Source: an uncultured Bacteroidales bacterium (lineage in GTDB: Bacteria > Bacteroidota > Bacteroidia > Bacteroidales > WCHB1-69). From it: a stretch of DNA of 54,901 nucleotides. The notes beneath the pieces were generated by a model. The model was not told the DNA's origin and did no database searches. It saw only the letters and a list, made by a program, of their open reading frames with translations. Shown piece by piece: positions 18,602-28,269 of this stretch; within the stretch, counting starts at the first letter, position 1, and each line of letters opens with the position of its first letter. The stretch lies in the NCBI GenBank assembly GCA_937949745.1, contig CALECM010000094.1, positions 1 to 54,901 on the forward strand, read 5' to 3'. The position numbers and the translations under genes are program-made.

Positions 18602-19378
18602 ATGCAAGAAAGACACCGCGATAACGATCTCTATTTTAAAGAACAATCCCTGACTACCCAAAAATATGTCATACCTTATATACAAGCCGTCAAGGATTTT
18701 GGTAAAGAGAGTTGGGTACTGGAAGTGGGTTGTGGCGAAGGCGGTAACCTGATGCCTTTTTATGAATTGGGGTGTACTTGTTTCGGAATTGATATCGACG
18801 GACATAAGATCGAAGTTGGACGGGAAAAATTGCCTTATGAAAAGGTCCGGCTTATTCATCAGGATATTTATGATATCGATCCTGACGATTTTCCTAAATT
18901 CGATATTATCTTTTTACGGGATGTCATTGAGCATATTCATAACCAGGAGCTTTTTATGCGGACGATCCGGAATTTCCTAAAAGAAGACGGGGTTATCTTT
19001 TTCGCTTTTCCTCCCTGGAGAATGCCTTTCGGAGGGCATCAGCAGGTGGCGAAAAATAAATGGTTATCCAGACTTCCGTTTTATCACATATTGCCCAAAA
19101 GCCTCTATCGCGGGTTGTTAAAAATGGGCGGAGAAACAGATGCTAAAATTCAAACGTTACTGGAAATTAAAGAGACGGGAATATCCATCAGGCGCTTCCA
19201 CAGGATCGTCCGTCAAAACGGATATGAGATTGTGAGGCGTACCGACTGGTTCATTAATCCCAATTATGAAGTAAAATTTAATCTTAATCCCCGGAAGTTG
19301 ATAGTCCTTAATAAAGTTCCGTACATCAGGGATTTTTTTACTACCTGCTATTACTGTATTGTACGGAAAAAGAGATAA
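18602..19378 (+). CDS. Class I SAM-dependent methyltransferase
   Basis: The 258-residue protein has the Rossmann methyltransferase fold: motif I VLEVGCGEGGN (39-49), an acidic residue after strand 2 (GIDIDG), and FDIIFLRDVIEHI near residues 99-111, the pattern of the UbiE/Methyltransf_11-like group. The part after residue 160 carries an extra basic helical region (KSLYRGLLKMGGE) and ends in a Cys/Tyr-rich tail. It could methylate a lipid or glycan; substrate is unknown. It precedes the YfhO-like gene on the same strand but that gene has its own -7 box. Confidence 0.8.
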   Translation: MQERHRDNDLYFKEQSLTTQKYVIPYIQAVKDFGKESWVLEVGCGEGGNLMPFYELGCTCFGIDIDGHKIEVGREKLPYEKVRLIHQDIYDIDPDDFPKFDIIFLRDVIEHIHNQELFMRTIRNFLKEDGVIFFAFPPWRMPFGGHQQVAKNKWLSRLPFYHILPKSLYRGLLKMGGETDAKIQTLLEIKETGISIRRFHRIVRQNGYEIVRRTDWFINPNYEVKFNLNPRKLIVLNKVPYIRDFFTTCYYCIVRKKR

Positions 19379-19424
19379 ATCAACCGTGAATACGGATTAA
19401 TTCGGGAATTGTAAAAATAATCTT

Positions 19425-19432
19425 TATTTTTG
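19425..19432 (+). promoter_or_regulatory. Putative -7 box for the YfhO-like gene
   Basis: TATTTTTG matches TAnnTTTG, 18 bases before the ATG at 19451. This placement also argues that translation starts at 19451, not at the in-frame upstream codon at 19430, which overlaps the box. Confidence 0.5.
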
Positions 19433-19450
19433 CGCTCAAATACAATCATT

Positions 19451-21925
19451 ATGAACAAAGATTTATTCAAAAAATTTCTGCCCTATATTGCGGCTTTGGT
19501 TCTTTTTATTCTCTTTGCTGTTATCTATTGCTGGCCCATTATGGAAGGAAAGGTGATACAGGCAGGCGATACCGTCAGCTGGAAAGGAATGTTCCAGGAA
19601 GTGAAAGAATACCATGAGGAAAGCGGGGAGTGGTCTTTTTGGACAGGATCTATGTTTTCCGGTATGCCGACCTATCAGATCACGATGCGGGGGGTCGAAT
19701 CACAGAATTTGCTGGTTGTATTTTCTAAAATTTTCCGATTGGGTTTCGTGGGAACATTAGCCCTCATCATCGGATACTTAGTGGGCTTTTTCATATTACT
19801 GAGATCATTCAAAATCAATAAATGGTTGTCTATCATCGGGGCTATGGCCATTACCCTGTCTTCCTATTTTTTTATCATCATAGAGGCCGGACATAATACC
19901 AAAGCGGAGACGATTGGATTTATGGCGCCCGTCATCGCGGGTTTTGTGCTCATCTTCCAGAAAAAGTACGGATGGGGTATTATTTTGTCTACCATTTTTA
20001 TAGCCCTGGGATTGATGATCCATCCGCAGATGGCCTATTATTATTTTATGCTGATAGGATGTCTCCTGGTTGCGGAATTGTTTATCCATATTAAGGAAAA
20101 ACGGTTGAAAGACTTTTTGATAGGCACGCTTTTATTTGTTCTTTGCGTAGGCGTGGGAGCCGGGACAAGATATTCCCGGTTTGTGCTTAATAACGAATAT
20201 GTTAAGGAGACAATGCGGGGAGGTCACTCGGAATTGGTGAAAGAAGATAACGTGGATAATAAAACCGACGGCCTGGATCTGGATTACGCTACACAATGGA
20301 GTTATGGTATTGACGAGACTATGACTTTATTGATCCCTAATTTCAAAGGCGCTTCTTCCCATTATGATGTAGGTACTGATTCCAAGTTATATAAAACCCT
20401 GGTGAAAAACGGAGTTCCCAGAAAAAGTGCGGAGGAGTTTTCCAGAAATGTTCCCACTTACTGGGGTACCCAACCCTTCACGTCAGGTCCGGTCTATGTG
20501 GGAGCGATCATTTTCTTTCTTTTTGTATTGGGTTTGATGCTGGTGAAAGGTCCATATAAATGGGCGCTTCTGGTTGCTACGATTTTTTCGATCCTGCTTG
20601 CCTGGGGAAGGAATTTTATGCCCCTGACCGAATTGTTCTTTAATTATTTCCCTCTTTATGATAAATTCAGGGCAGTGGCTTCGATACTGGTTGTGGCTGA
20701 GGTAACCATTCCCTTATTGGCATTCCTGGCAATCAAAGCCATCATGGATCGCAGCGTCACGAAAGAAAAAGTAATCAAAAGTATATATATTTCTGCGGGA
20801 ATAACCGCCGGGTTGTGTCTTTTCTTTGCCATATTCGGTACGCTTATTTTCAATTTTACGACACCGAATGATGATGCAGTATTCAGCCAGCTACCGGACT
20901 GGATCGCGGATGCGATTGTGGCGGAAAGGGCTTCCATGCTTCGCGGGGATTCTTTCCGTTCCTTTATATTTATAATACTGGGTGCCGGAACTTTGTGGTT
21001 ATTCGTACAGGAGAAATTGAAATTACCATATTTCCTTGCGACTATAGGTGTTTTGATAGTGGTGGATCTGTGGACCGTAGATAAAAGATTCTTCAATGAC
21101 AGTAGTTTTGTTTCGCCGAAAGCGGAGATCAATTATTTTAAAAAACAGCCTTACGAAGAGTACATACTTCAGGATCCGGATCCTCATTTCAGGGTTTTCA
21201 ATTTAACGACCAATACTTTCAACGAATCGAGAACTTCCTATTATTTGAAATCGATCGGTGGTTACCATGCTGCCAAGTTACGCCGTTACCAGGATCTTAT
21301 ATCCGAACATATCACCCAGATGAATTGGGGTGTAATCAATATGCTGAATACCAAATACGTAATCGTGTCGGGTAATAATAACCAGCCTATGCCGCAATTG
21401 AATCCCGACGCCATGGGCAACGGATGGTTTGTGGACTCGGTTATGGTGGTGAATACACCGAATGAAGAAAGCGATGCGCTTAAATCGATCAATTTGCATA
21501 CTACGGCAGTCCTGGATCGTAAATTTGAAGACTTTGTACGTCAATTTAACCCGGGCAGGGATTCATCCGCAAAGGTTGAACTGCTTTCTTATACTCCGGA
21601 TAAATTAGAATACAGGACTCATTCAGGTAAAGACGGGATTGTTGTATTTTCGGAGATCTATTATCCATACGGATGGAAAGCGTTTATCGATGACCAGCCG
21701 GTTGAGCATTTCCGGGTAAACTATACCTTAAGGGCTCTGAATGTACCGGCGGGAGAACATCGTGTGCGCTTTGTATTCGACCCCGACAGTTACCATAAGG
21801 GAGAGACCGTCTCATACATTTGTATTTTTATACTCTATGCTACGATCATAGGATTTATCATCTATTATTTCATCAGGCGCAGAAAAAATATGCCGCCTAA
21901 AATGATAGCGGAAAAAAAGAAATAA
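19451..21925 (+). CDS. YfhO-family integral membrane protein
   Basis: The 824-residue protein has about 12-13 membrane helices from residue 10 to roughly 520, a large extracytoplasmic domain (about 530-775) and a last helix followed by a Lys-rich tail. It matches the YfhO pattern (EVKEYHEESGEWSFWTGSMFSGMP at the first loop), a GT-C-like family. In Firmicutes YfhO takes part in glycosylation of lipoteichoic acid, so a role in moving sugars from a lipid carrier to a surface polymer is plausible. In Bacteroidota the acceptor is unknown. It converges with the glycan operon, 32 bp from the GT4 stop. Confidence 0.82.
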   Translation: MNKDLFKKFLPYIAALVLFILFAVIYCWPIMEGKVIQAGDTVSWKGMFQEVKEYHEESGEWSFWTGSMFSGMPTYQITMRGVESQNLLVVFSKIFRLGFVGTLALIIGYLVGFFILLRSFKINKWLSIIGAMAITLSSYFFIIIEAGHNTKAETIGFMAPVIAGFVLIFQKKYGWGIILSTIFIALGLMIHPQMAYYYFMLIGCLLVAELFIHIKEKRLKDFLIGTLLFVLCVGVGAGTRYSRFVLNNEYVKETMRGGHSELVKEDNVDNKTDGLDLDYATQWSYGIDETMTLLIPNFKGASSHYDVGTDSKLYKTLVKNGVPRKSAEEFSRNVPTYWGTQPFTSGPVYVGAIIFFLFVLGLMLVKGPYKWALLVATIFSILLAWGRNFMPLTELFFNYFPLYDKFRAVASILVVAEVTIPLLAFLAIKAIMDRSVTKEKVIKSIYISAGITAGLCLFFAIFGTLIFNFTTPNDDAVFSQLPDWIADAIVAERASMLRGDSFRSFIFIILGAGTLWLFVQEKLKLPYFLATIGVLIVVDLWTVDKRFFNDSSFVSPKAEINYFKKQPYEEYILQDPDPHFRVFNLTTNTFNESRTSYYLKSIGGYHAAKLRRYQDLISEHITQMNWGVINMLNTKYVIVSGNNNQPMPQLNPDAMGNGWFVDSVMVVNTPNEESDALKSINLHTTAVLDRKFEDFVRQFNPGRDSSAKVELLSYTPDKLEYRTHSGKDGIVVFSEIYYPYGWKAFIDDQPVEHFRVNYTLRALNVPAGEHRVRFVFDPDSYHKGETVSYICIFILYATIIGFIIYYFIRRRKNMPPKMIAEKKK

Positions 21926-21957
21926 TCAGGAAATTTAAGGTTATAAGGGACAAGTGA

Positions 21958-23103
21958 TTATTTTCCGGTGCCGATTCTCTCTTTTAACGATAATATGGCA
22001 TTTACCATCGTCGACCAGGAGTATTTTTCTTTTTCGACCAGGATATTGCTGACGAATTCCTTTTCCCGTTCCATATCGTAAAAGTCGGCTAAGGCCGAAG
22101 CAATTTCCGAAGGATCCGGTTCCACTACATATCCCACTTTCCCATGCGGTACGATTTCCGGCAAACCGCCTACATTGGTGACCAGCATCGGTTTCTCAAA
22201 ATGGTAAGCTATTTGGGTCACTCCGCTCTGGGTAGCCGTCTTATATGGCTGGGCGATAATATCGGCAGCGCTGAAAAAAAGGTTGACCCGGTCATCAGGA
22301 ATAAAATCCGAATAGAGCATCACCTTATCCCCGATCTCTAACTGTTTGATCTTATCTTTATAAAATTCCTCATTTTCGTAGAACTCGCCGGCTACCAGTA
22401 ATTTTATATTCCGTTCTTTGATCTTATTTTCCCCGAAAGCCTCCAATAAAAGATCGAGTCCTTTATATGCCCTGATAAAACCAAAGAATAATACATAGCG
22501 GAAAGAATCATCCAGTGCCAGTTCTTTTAAGGCTTCCTGGCGGGAAAGTTTTTTTCCGTAATGATCATAGATCGGGTGGGGAGAAAAGCTTTTAGGCTTA
22601 TTTTTACGGTCGAACTTATTGATATCCAAGATTACAGACTGTGATAACGTGATAAAGCCCTGCATCGATTTTACGAAATAACCCGGTAATAGTTTATCAA
22701 GAATATTAGGTTCGTGGGGGATCATGTTGTGGATCAGTCCGATACAGGTAATGTTTTTATTTCTCCGGATTCTTCCGGCTATCGAGCCGAAACAGGGAGC
22801 CATAAAAGAGATCCAGTAACAGAAAATGACCAGGTCGGGATTCTTTTCCCTGATCTCATTTCCCACCCGGATCCAGTTTGCCGGATTGACAGAGTTTATT
22901 TTCCGTGTAATCTTAAGATTTTCAGGCGCTTTATCCGTTGAATATTGGGTTTTACCCGGGAAGAGGAAAGAGGGGTATTGTACGGTGAAAGTATATATTT
23001 CCACTTCGTGTCCTTCTTTTACGAATTCCTGGGATAAACGGCCGTTAAAAGCCGCTAATCCGCCGCGGTAAGGATAAGCCGTTCCCACTATGATGATCTT
23101 CAT
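21958..23103 (-). CDS. Glycosyltransferase, GT4 family
   Basis: The 381-residue protein has a GT-B fold with the N-terminal motif MKIIIVGTAYPYRGGLAAFN and the C-terminal donor-binding region GLDLLLEAF, YSDFIPDDRVNLFFSAAD and SGVTQIAYHFEKPMLVTNVGGLPEIV (about residues 300-325), with the EX7E-type pattern of retaining GT4 enzymes. Donor and acceptor cannot be assigned. It is the last gene of the eight-gene glycan operon, 37 bp after the other GT4. Confidence 0.87.
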   Translation of the reverse strand: MKIIIVGTAYPYRGGLAAFNGRLSQEFVKEGHEVEIYTFTVQYPSFLFPGKTQYSTDKAPENLKITRKINSVNPANWIRVGNEIREKNPDLVIFCYWISFMAPCFGSIAGRIRRNKNITCIGLIHNMIPHEPNILDKLLPGYFVKSMQGFITLSQSVILDINKFDRKNKPKSFSPHPIYDHYGKKLSRQEALKELALDDSFRYVLFFGFIRAYKGLDLLLEAFGENKIKERNIKLLVAGEFYENEEFYKDKIKQLEIGDKVMLYSDFIPDDRVNLFFSAADIIAQPYKTATQSGVTQIAYHFEKPMLVTNVGGLPEIVPHGKVGYVVEPDPSEIASALADFYDMEREKEFVSNILVEKEKYSWSTMVNAILSLKERIGTGK

Positions 23104-23140
23104 ACGATTTAATTTTTACGAAAATATGTCCACAATAATT

Positions 23141-24235
23141 TTACTGAAAAAGAATCTTTTCATAAGCTGACGAAACCGCTTCTTCCGAATATTTTTCCAA
23201 AAATACCTGACGGGCATAAGCGTTAAACCGCGGACAGGGATTTTCCTGATAAAATTTTATTTTTCCGATAAATTCCTCTTTAGTATCGCACAGGCCCCCA
23301 ACCTTATCAAAATCTATGTCATAACCCTCGAACGCTTCTGAAGTAGCGATGATGTTTTTTCCGTACATTAGTGATTCGCAAGTCTTTACTTTCATGCCGC
23401 TGCCGGAAAAAATAGGGAATATCATGAAATCGCTCTCTTCAAAGAAAGGCTTAAGGTCCGGAACATCACTATATATTTCAATGTCTTCCGGCATATTCTT
23501 TTCATCTTTTAACCTTCCCATTCCTTTACCTACGATAGCCATCCTGATATCGACGTATGGGTAGACATTTGTAACGAACCACCTGATACCCTCTGTGTTG
23601 GCAGGGAAATAACTTCCCAGGAAGACACAATAAGGTTTGGGACGTGTCAATGTTTGCTGTGATACGGAAGGTGTATAAACGTCTTTGAAAGATACGGGCA
23701 CGATCGCGTCTGCCTTTCTTTGGTAAAGGGTTTCTATTTCTTTCGCATCGCGAGAGGTTAACACGATGATCTTATCGGAATATCGACAGGAATAACGGTC
23801 GTTGCGATCCACACATTTCAATACCAACGGACGCCACGGCGCCCGCCGGGATATCTTGGCCGCGAAATAGATCTTTTCCACGTTATGGAAGAAACTGATT
23901 ATTTTCCCTTTATAACCTCCTGATACCAGTTTTTTGGCAATGATCCCGAACACGCTCCGGTCGATAAATACATAATCATAAGATTGTGCCAGACGAACGA
24001 TCTCTTTGACACGCTTGCGGTTTAATCCGAAATAATAATTCATCAGGAACCAGTAGATACCTGACAGATAACCGGCGACTGTTTTTTTCTCCTGTTCGTC
24101 ATGGATCGGATAGACCGTGATGTTATCTTCTCCCAGTAATTCCGCCAGCATATCGTAATTTTTCCGGCTTACCTGTCCGCCTCCCTCCAATATGCCGCTG
24201 AATTTCTTGTAAGTTATAAACAGTAGTTTTGCCAT
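23141..24235 (-). CDS. Glycosyltransferase, GT4-like
   Basis: The 364-residue protein has a GT-B layout: an N-terminal acceptor half beginning MAKLLFITYKKFSGILEGGGQVSRKN and a C-terminal half with PYCVFLGSYFPANTEGIRW, SDVPDLKPFFEESDFMIFP and SGMKVKTCESLMYGKNIIAT. It resembles GT4 enzymes of polysaccharide loci with a divergent N-terminal half. It starts 11 bp after the LicD gene, so the two are translated from one message. Confidence 0.8.
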   Translation of the reverse strand: MAKLLFITYKKFSGILEGGGQVSRKNYDMLAELLGEDNITVYPIHDEQEKKTVAGYLSGIYWFLMNYYFGLNRKRVKEIVRLAQSYDYVFIDRSVFGIIAKKLVSGGYKGKIISFFHNVEKIYFAAKISRRAPWRPLVLKCVDRNDRYSCRYSDKIIVLTSRDAKEIETLYQRKADAIVPVSFKDVYTPSVSQQTLTRPKPYCVFLGSYFPANTEGIRWFVTNVYPYVDIRMAIVGKGMGRLKDEKNMPEDIEIYSDVPDLKPFFEESDFMIFPIFSGSGMKVKTCESLMYGKNIIATSEAFEGYDIDFDKVGGLCDTKEEFIGKIKFYQENPCPRFNAYARQVFLEKYSEEAVSSAYEKILFQ

Positions 24236-24246
24236 AGCCGTGAAAC

Positions 24247-24942
24247 CTATTTGAAATATTTCCTGTACAACCGTTCGTGGTATGGCGCCACGCGGCGTTC
24301 ATATTTGTCGGCATCCCAGTTTTTGACCGGAGTCATGAAAGTTTTGCCGTAAATATCTTCCAGCCATATCGCTGTTTTATCAGCCATGTAAAAAGATTGT
24401 CCTTTAAATTCTTTTTTAGAGAATGTGGAACGTTCCACGCGTGAGGTCATGGACGGGAAACCGTCGCTTTCGTTCGCTTCCGCTGCTGATTTGGATTCAT
24501 GTCTTTTACCCCAGTAGCAAAAGTAATCATCGCCGTCTTCGTAGTAACTGAAAAAATCCAACTGCACATTTTTATAAGTATAGGCCTCGATCACGACCCG
24601 GTTCCCTTCTTTAAAATAGTAATGCTTGATTTTTTTAAATCCGAAACTTCCCAGCAATTGTTGTAAATTATCCGGTTTTTTTGTCGCTAAAAAACCCACG
24701 TCGATATCATTGTCATATTTAATAAAGTCACGTTCCCTGTATGCCCCGAGAAGAGTTCCGAATGTAAGGAATATAAACGAATCCACACTTTGGAAGGCTT
24801 TATCCGCCTGGGTGAGCGCTTCAATGGCATATTTCCTGAAATAATAATTTTTTCTCTTATTGATCATCAAAGTGAGCTTGTCGACGGTCCATTTATAGAT
24901 GCCCAGTTTCCGGGTAACGATGACCATATATTTTCTGAACAT
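24247..24942 (-). CDS. LicD/fukutin-type nucleotidyltransferase-fold protein
   Basis: The 231-residue product carries the LicD core LTFGTLLGAYRERDFIKYDNDIDVG (residues 59-83), including the metal-binding acidic pair in DNDID. LicD proteins transfer phosphocholine, and the related fukutin and FKRP transfer ribitol 5-phosphate from CDP-ribitol. Because the next gene upstream encodes a CDP-ribitol-synthase-like fusion, I infer that this enzyme may transfer ribitol phosphate or another CDP-linked alcohol to a glycan. No membrane segment is seen. It lies 19 bp after the cytidylyltransferase gene. Confidence 0.78.
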   Translation of the reverse strand: MFRKYMVIVTRKLGIYKWTVDKLTLMINKRKNYYFRKYAIEALTQADKAFQSVDSFIFLTFGTLLGAYRERDFIKYDNDIDVGFLATKKPDNLQQLLGSFGFKKIKHYYFKEGNRVVIEAYTYKNVQLDFFSYYEDGDDYFCYWGKRHESKSAAEANESDGFPSMTSRVERSTFSKKEFKGQSFYMADKTAIWLEDIYGKTFMTPVKNWDADKYERRVAPYHERLYRKYFK

Positions 24943-24961
24943 AACTTGATTGATTATACGA

Positions 24962-26332
24962 TTATTCTTTTTTGAGTTTCACATCTATAACTTGTCCGGT
25001 AAAATCGGAAAGTAATATTTTAAGGGAAGTTTCGGCGACCCGTTCTGGTGATAACAACGTATGGTCAGGTTCATTGCCGAAGTTTTTGGTTCTCATGGGC
25101 GTTTTGGTCCGTTCGGGATTGACCACGTTCACCCTGATATTTTCCCGTTCCCACTCCTGCGAGATGGCTTGTGTAAAGTTCACGACCGCCGCTTTCGTGG
25201 ATGAGTAGATACTGTAAAATGATCTTCCCCGGGTGTAGGAACTGGAAGTGTAAAGGAGCAGGTGACCTTCGGATTTTTTCAGGTATGGATAGCTTTCCAT
25301 GGCCACGTAAACCATTCCGTTGTAGTTTGTTTTGATCATTTCATCGATGGTCTCCGATGTCATCGATATCAGGGGCTCTTTGCACAGGACGGCAGCTGAA
25401 TTCACTACATAATCGATTCGGTTCGTTTGGCTGTATACCTGTTCCAAAGCTTGTTTTACATCCGCTCTGTTACCGATATCGGTATGGGTTCCTGATCTGG
25501 AAAATGAAAAAACCTTTGCTCCGTATGATTCGGCAATTTCCCGGATCTTTTCCCCGATGCCCGAAGTACCGCCGAAAATGACCAAAACCTTATCTTTTAA
25601 ATTGCGGAAGTCGATATCATGATAAAGCGCGAAGGATTGTAATTGGAAAAGTTTATCTAAAAGGTATGAATCTTCCTTATAGGTCAGTTTCATATTGGAT
25701 TCTTCTCCGCGTACCACATATACCTTAACTTCAGGCAGATATTTTACCACAATACCGCAGTCGTCGGTCGAAACAAAAGCAGGGTCCTGCAAAGCTATGT
25801 CATAAGCTTTAGCGATCACTTCCGTTTTAAAAGCCTGCGGAGTTTGTCCTCTTCTCAGTAAATTCCGGTTCGGTATATTTTCAATAAAATACCCTTCTGC
25901 ATCCACTTCGATAATGGTATCGGTAGCGGCTACGGCCACGTCAATCGCGCTATGGTGTTCCAAAGCCGTGACTACATCGTCGAGGATGCGCTGGTTGAGC
26001 AAAGGCCTTACCGCATCGTGAAAAATGAGATTACTGCCGGGAAGATGGCGATAGGCGTTGATGGCGGCCAGGCTAGACTCATAACGTTCTTTCCCTCCCG
26101 CCAGTATTTTCCTGGTTTTGGTCCATTCGTTTTTCAGTACGATATCTTCCATTGCGGAAATATACGCTTCATGGCTTACGATCGCGATTTCATCAATATT
26201 TTTGTTGTTTTCAAAGATGTCGATGGTATGTTCGATAACGGTTTTACCGGCAACTTTGAAGAATTGTTTAGGCGTGGCGTATCCCAGACGGCTACCGGTT
26301 CCCCCGGCTAAAATCACTGCGATATTTGTCAT
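24962..26332 (-). CDS. Fused cytidylyltransferase and short-chain reductase, CDP-ribitol synthase type
   Basis: The N-terminal half (1-230) is an IspD/TarI-like cytidylyltransferase with LAGGTGSRLGYATPKQF (8-24) and IFHDAVRPL (103-111). The C-terminal half (about 243-456) is a short-chain dehydrogenase with the nucleotide motif FGGTSGIG (253-260) and the catalytic YSSTK (Tyr376, Lys380). This domain order is that of Haemophilus Bcs1, which reduces ribulose 5-phosphate and couples the product to CTP to give CDP-ribitol. An alternative is another CDP-alditol. The fusion argues against a role as housekeeping IspD. It is the likely donor supplier for the two LicD-type proteins of the operon. Confidence 0.85.
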   Translation of the reverse strand: MTNIAVILAGGTGSRLGYATPKQFFKVAGKTVIEHTIDIFENNKNIDEIAIVSHEAYISAMEDIVLKNEWTKTRKILAGGKERYESSLAAINAYRHLPGSNLIFHDAVRPLLNQRILDDVVTALEHHSAIDVAVAATDTIIEVDAEGYFIENIPNRNLLRRGQTPQAFKTEVIAKAYDIALQDPAFVSTDDCGIVVKYLPEVKVYVVRGEESNMKLTYKEDSYLLDKLFQLQSFALYHDIDFRNLKDKVLVIFGGTSGIGEKIREIAESYGAKVFSFSRSGTHTDIGNRADVKQALEQVYSQTNRIDYVVNSAAVLCKEPLISMTSETIDEMIKTNYNGMVYVAMESYPYLKKSEGHLLLYTSSSYTRGRSFYSIYSSTKAAVVNFTQAISQEWERENIRVNVVNPERTKTPMRTKNFGNEPDHTLLSPERVAETSLKILLSDFTGQVIDVKLKKE

Positions 26333-26354
26333 ATTCGGAAGAGTTATTTGTCTA

Positions 26355-27338
26355 TCAGATCATTTTCATGAAAGCCAGAAAAGAAATTATGGAAGGTTTT
26401 GATTTCAATAATTCTTTCATATTCTTAATATTATAAAAATAATCAAGGCTTTCTTTTATCAATTTATTATGTTTGATTCTCTTAAATTCGGATACCATTT
26501 TACCTAAGTAGTTCAATTTGATATTACTGGCGAATGATGTATATAATCTCCTCACAATTCCTTCATACAGGCATGACTTATAGGTAGATTCAATATTATT
26601 ATCAATTAAAAAAAATTCCATATTTTCAAAAAAAGTAACGATTTTGCTTAAAGAAAGGTATTGCTCGCTTTTTCCGGTATTATGGTCGTGTATCCTATGG
26701 TAATACAGAAATTGATTAATTCCGTTGATTCTTTTGGCGTGATAATAGCTATTGAGATAAAAAAGGCGATCTTCCGCCGACATAATATTGGTATCGACGA
26801 ATATCAGATGATATTGCTTTATAAATTCCGTTTTATAGATGTGATTCCATATTACTCCGGACTCAAAGTTCCTTCTCCTTATAATTCCCTCTATTCTTTC
26901 GGCTCTTAATTTTTCAATGGAATCGGCCTGGGGATAAATATAATCTTTTACCTGATCCGGATAAACGATCCGGTAATTACAAAAAGCAATATCGAGATTC
27001 TCCTTTTCGGCTTTTTGATATAATTGCGAATACATGTCAGGATCGCAATAATCGTCATGGTCACAGAAACCGATATATTTTCCCGTCGCGTGTTCCATTC
27101 CTTTATTCCGGCATAATCCCACATGAAGATTTTTCTCATTGCGCAGTATTTTAATCCTCTCATCCTTTTGAGCCAGGGAATGTACGATCCGTTCCGTTCC
27201 GTCCGTTGGACAATCCAGTACCGTAACGACCTCGATTTCCCGTAATGTCTGGTTAAGAAGGGATACGAGGCACTTCTCAATATAATCATAAGAGTTATGA
27301 ACCGGGACGATAACACTTATTTTGGGAACGTAATCCAT
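26355..27338 (-). CDS. Glycosyltransferase, GT2 family
   Basis: The 327-residue protein starts with the GT-A motif ISVIVPVHNSYDYIEKCL (7-24) and has the metal-binding region GFCDHDDYCDP (90-100) with its DxDD pattern. The C-terminal third is helical and rich in Lys and Tyr, with no membrane helix. Such enzymes add one sugar to a growing repeat unit in the cytoplasm. The gene appears more A/T-rich than its neighbours, which is common in variable glycan loci. It lies 22 bp before the cytidylyltransferase gene. Confidence 0.87.
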   Translation of the reverse strand: MDYVPKISVIVPVHNSYDYIEKCLVSLLNQTLREIEVVTVLDCPTDGTERIVHSLAQKDERIKILRNEKNLHVGLCRNKGMEHATGKYIGFCDHDDYCDPDMYSQLYQKAEKENLDIAFCNYRIVYPDQVKDYIYPQADSIEKLRAERIEGIIRRRNFESGVIWNHIYKTEFIKQYHLIFVDTNIMSAEDRLFYLNSYYHAKRINGINQFLYYHRIHDHNTGKSEQYLSLSKIVTFFENMEFFLIDNNIESTYKSCLYEGIVRRLYTSFASNIKLNYLGKMVSEFKRIKHNKLIKESLDYFYNIKNMKELLKSKPSIISFLAFMKMI

Positions 27339-27376
27339 ATATTGATTTTATATTTTAGATTATCCGGTATAAATTT

Positions 27377-28264
27377 TTATTTTTCTCCTCTTATAATGGC
27401 TTTCCTGATCGCACGGTCATAAAATAAATATCCATCGGTGAAATAAGTGGAAATACCATGAACTTTCAAAAATGATTCGATATTTTGTTGATCATTTTCC
27501 GTGTGGTACGTACAAACGGAACATCGGAAATTTTCAGTATCGGATATTACCCGACAGGCTCCCTGAAGCGCTTTTTGTTCTTCACCTTCGATATCCATTT
27601 TTAAGAATAACTTATCTATCTTTTTTTCCGAAAGAAAATCATCAAGGGTAATGGTGTCTGTCCCGGTTACATTGCTTATATATTTTTTAATGATGTGTAC
27701 CTTCTCTTTCCACGGATCAAAAGTGGCCATTAAGGCCTCATACCATTTATCTTCGCATTCGAATAAATAGGCACCGTGAATATATTCTATGACATCCAGC
27801 GTAAAGATGCCTTCGGCGGCCCCGACATCCAATAAAGTGAATCCGGTTAATTCGTCATACCGTTCCACATATCTGTGGGCGCATCTCGGGTCCTGTTCGA
27901 TGATCAGGCTTCTGTAAAGTTTCCGGATCCTTTTTTCATCATAGCTCCTGGGAAAATATAATTTTTTTCCGTTATGGATTACGAACCGGAGATCGAAATC
28001 CGCATCATAGAAACATTCCGCTTCCGTTTTTTTATATTCCAGAGAAAACGGGTAGGGGTAAGGCGTAATTCCATGTTTCCCTATGAAGGCATATATATTA
28101 TTTCTTTCATTTTCAGGAAGAAAAGAATGGAATATTGAAGTGAATTTTGATTTACAATGTACCGGTAAATCCCTTTTAAATGATAAAAGGTCTCCTAAGA
28201 AAAGATTATATATTTTTTGGCGGGTCGTAACCGGAATATATTTTTTATATAATTGACCTATCAT
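27377..28264 (-). CDS. FkbM-like SAM-dependent methyltransferase
   Basis: The 295-residue protein has motif I LLDVGAAEGIF (144-154) and the FkbM-type segment DTITLDDFLSEKKIDKLFLKMDIEGEEQKALQGA, where the MDIEGEE block is characteristic of this family. FkbM enzymes O-methylate sugars or polyketides; in glycan loci they usually methylate a terminal sugar. The N-terminal 80 residues are an unassigned helical extension. It lies 5 bp from the LicD gene upstream and 38 bp from the GT2 gene downstream, within the same operon. Confidence 0.83.
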   Translation of the reverse strand: MIGQLYKKYIPVTTRQKIYNLFLGDLLSFKRDLPVHCKSKFTSIFHSFLPENERNNIYAFIGKHGITPYPYPFSLEYKKTEAECFYDADFDLRFVIHNGKKLYFPRSYDEKRIRKLYRSLIIEQDPRCAHRYVERYDELTGFTLLDVGAAEGIFTLDVIEYIHGAYLFECEDKWYEALMATFDPWKEKVHIIKKYISNVTGTDTITLDDFLSEKKIDKLFLKMDIEGEEQKALQGACRVISDTENFRCSVCTYHTENDQQNIESFLKVHGISTYFTDGYLFYDRAIRKAIIRGEK

Positions 28265-28269
28265 TATAA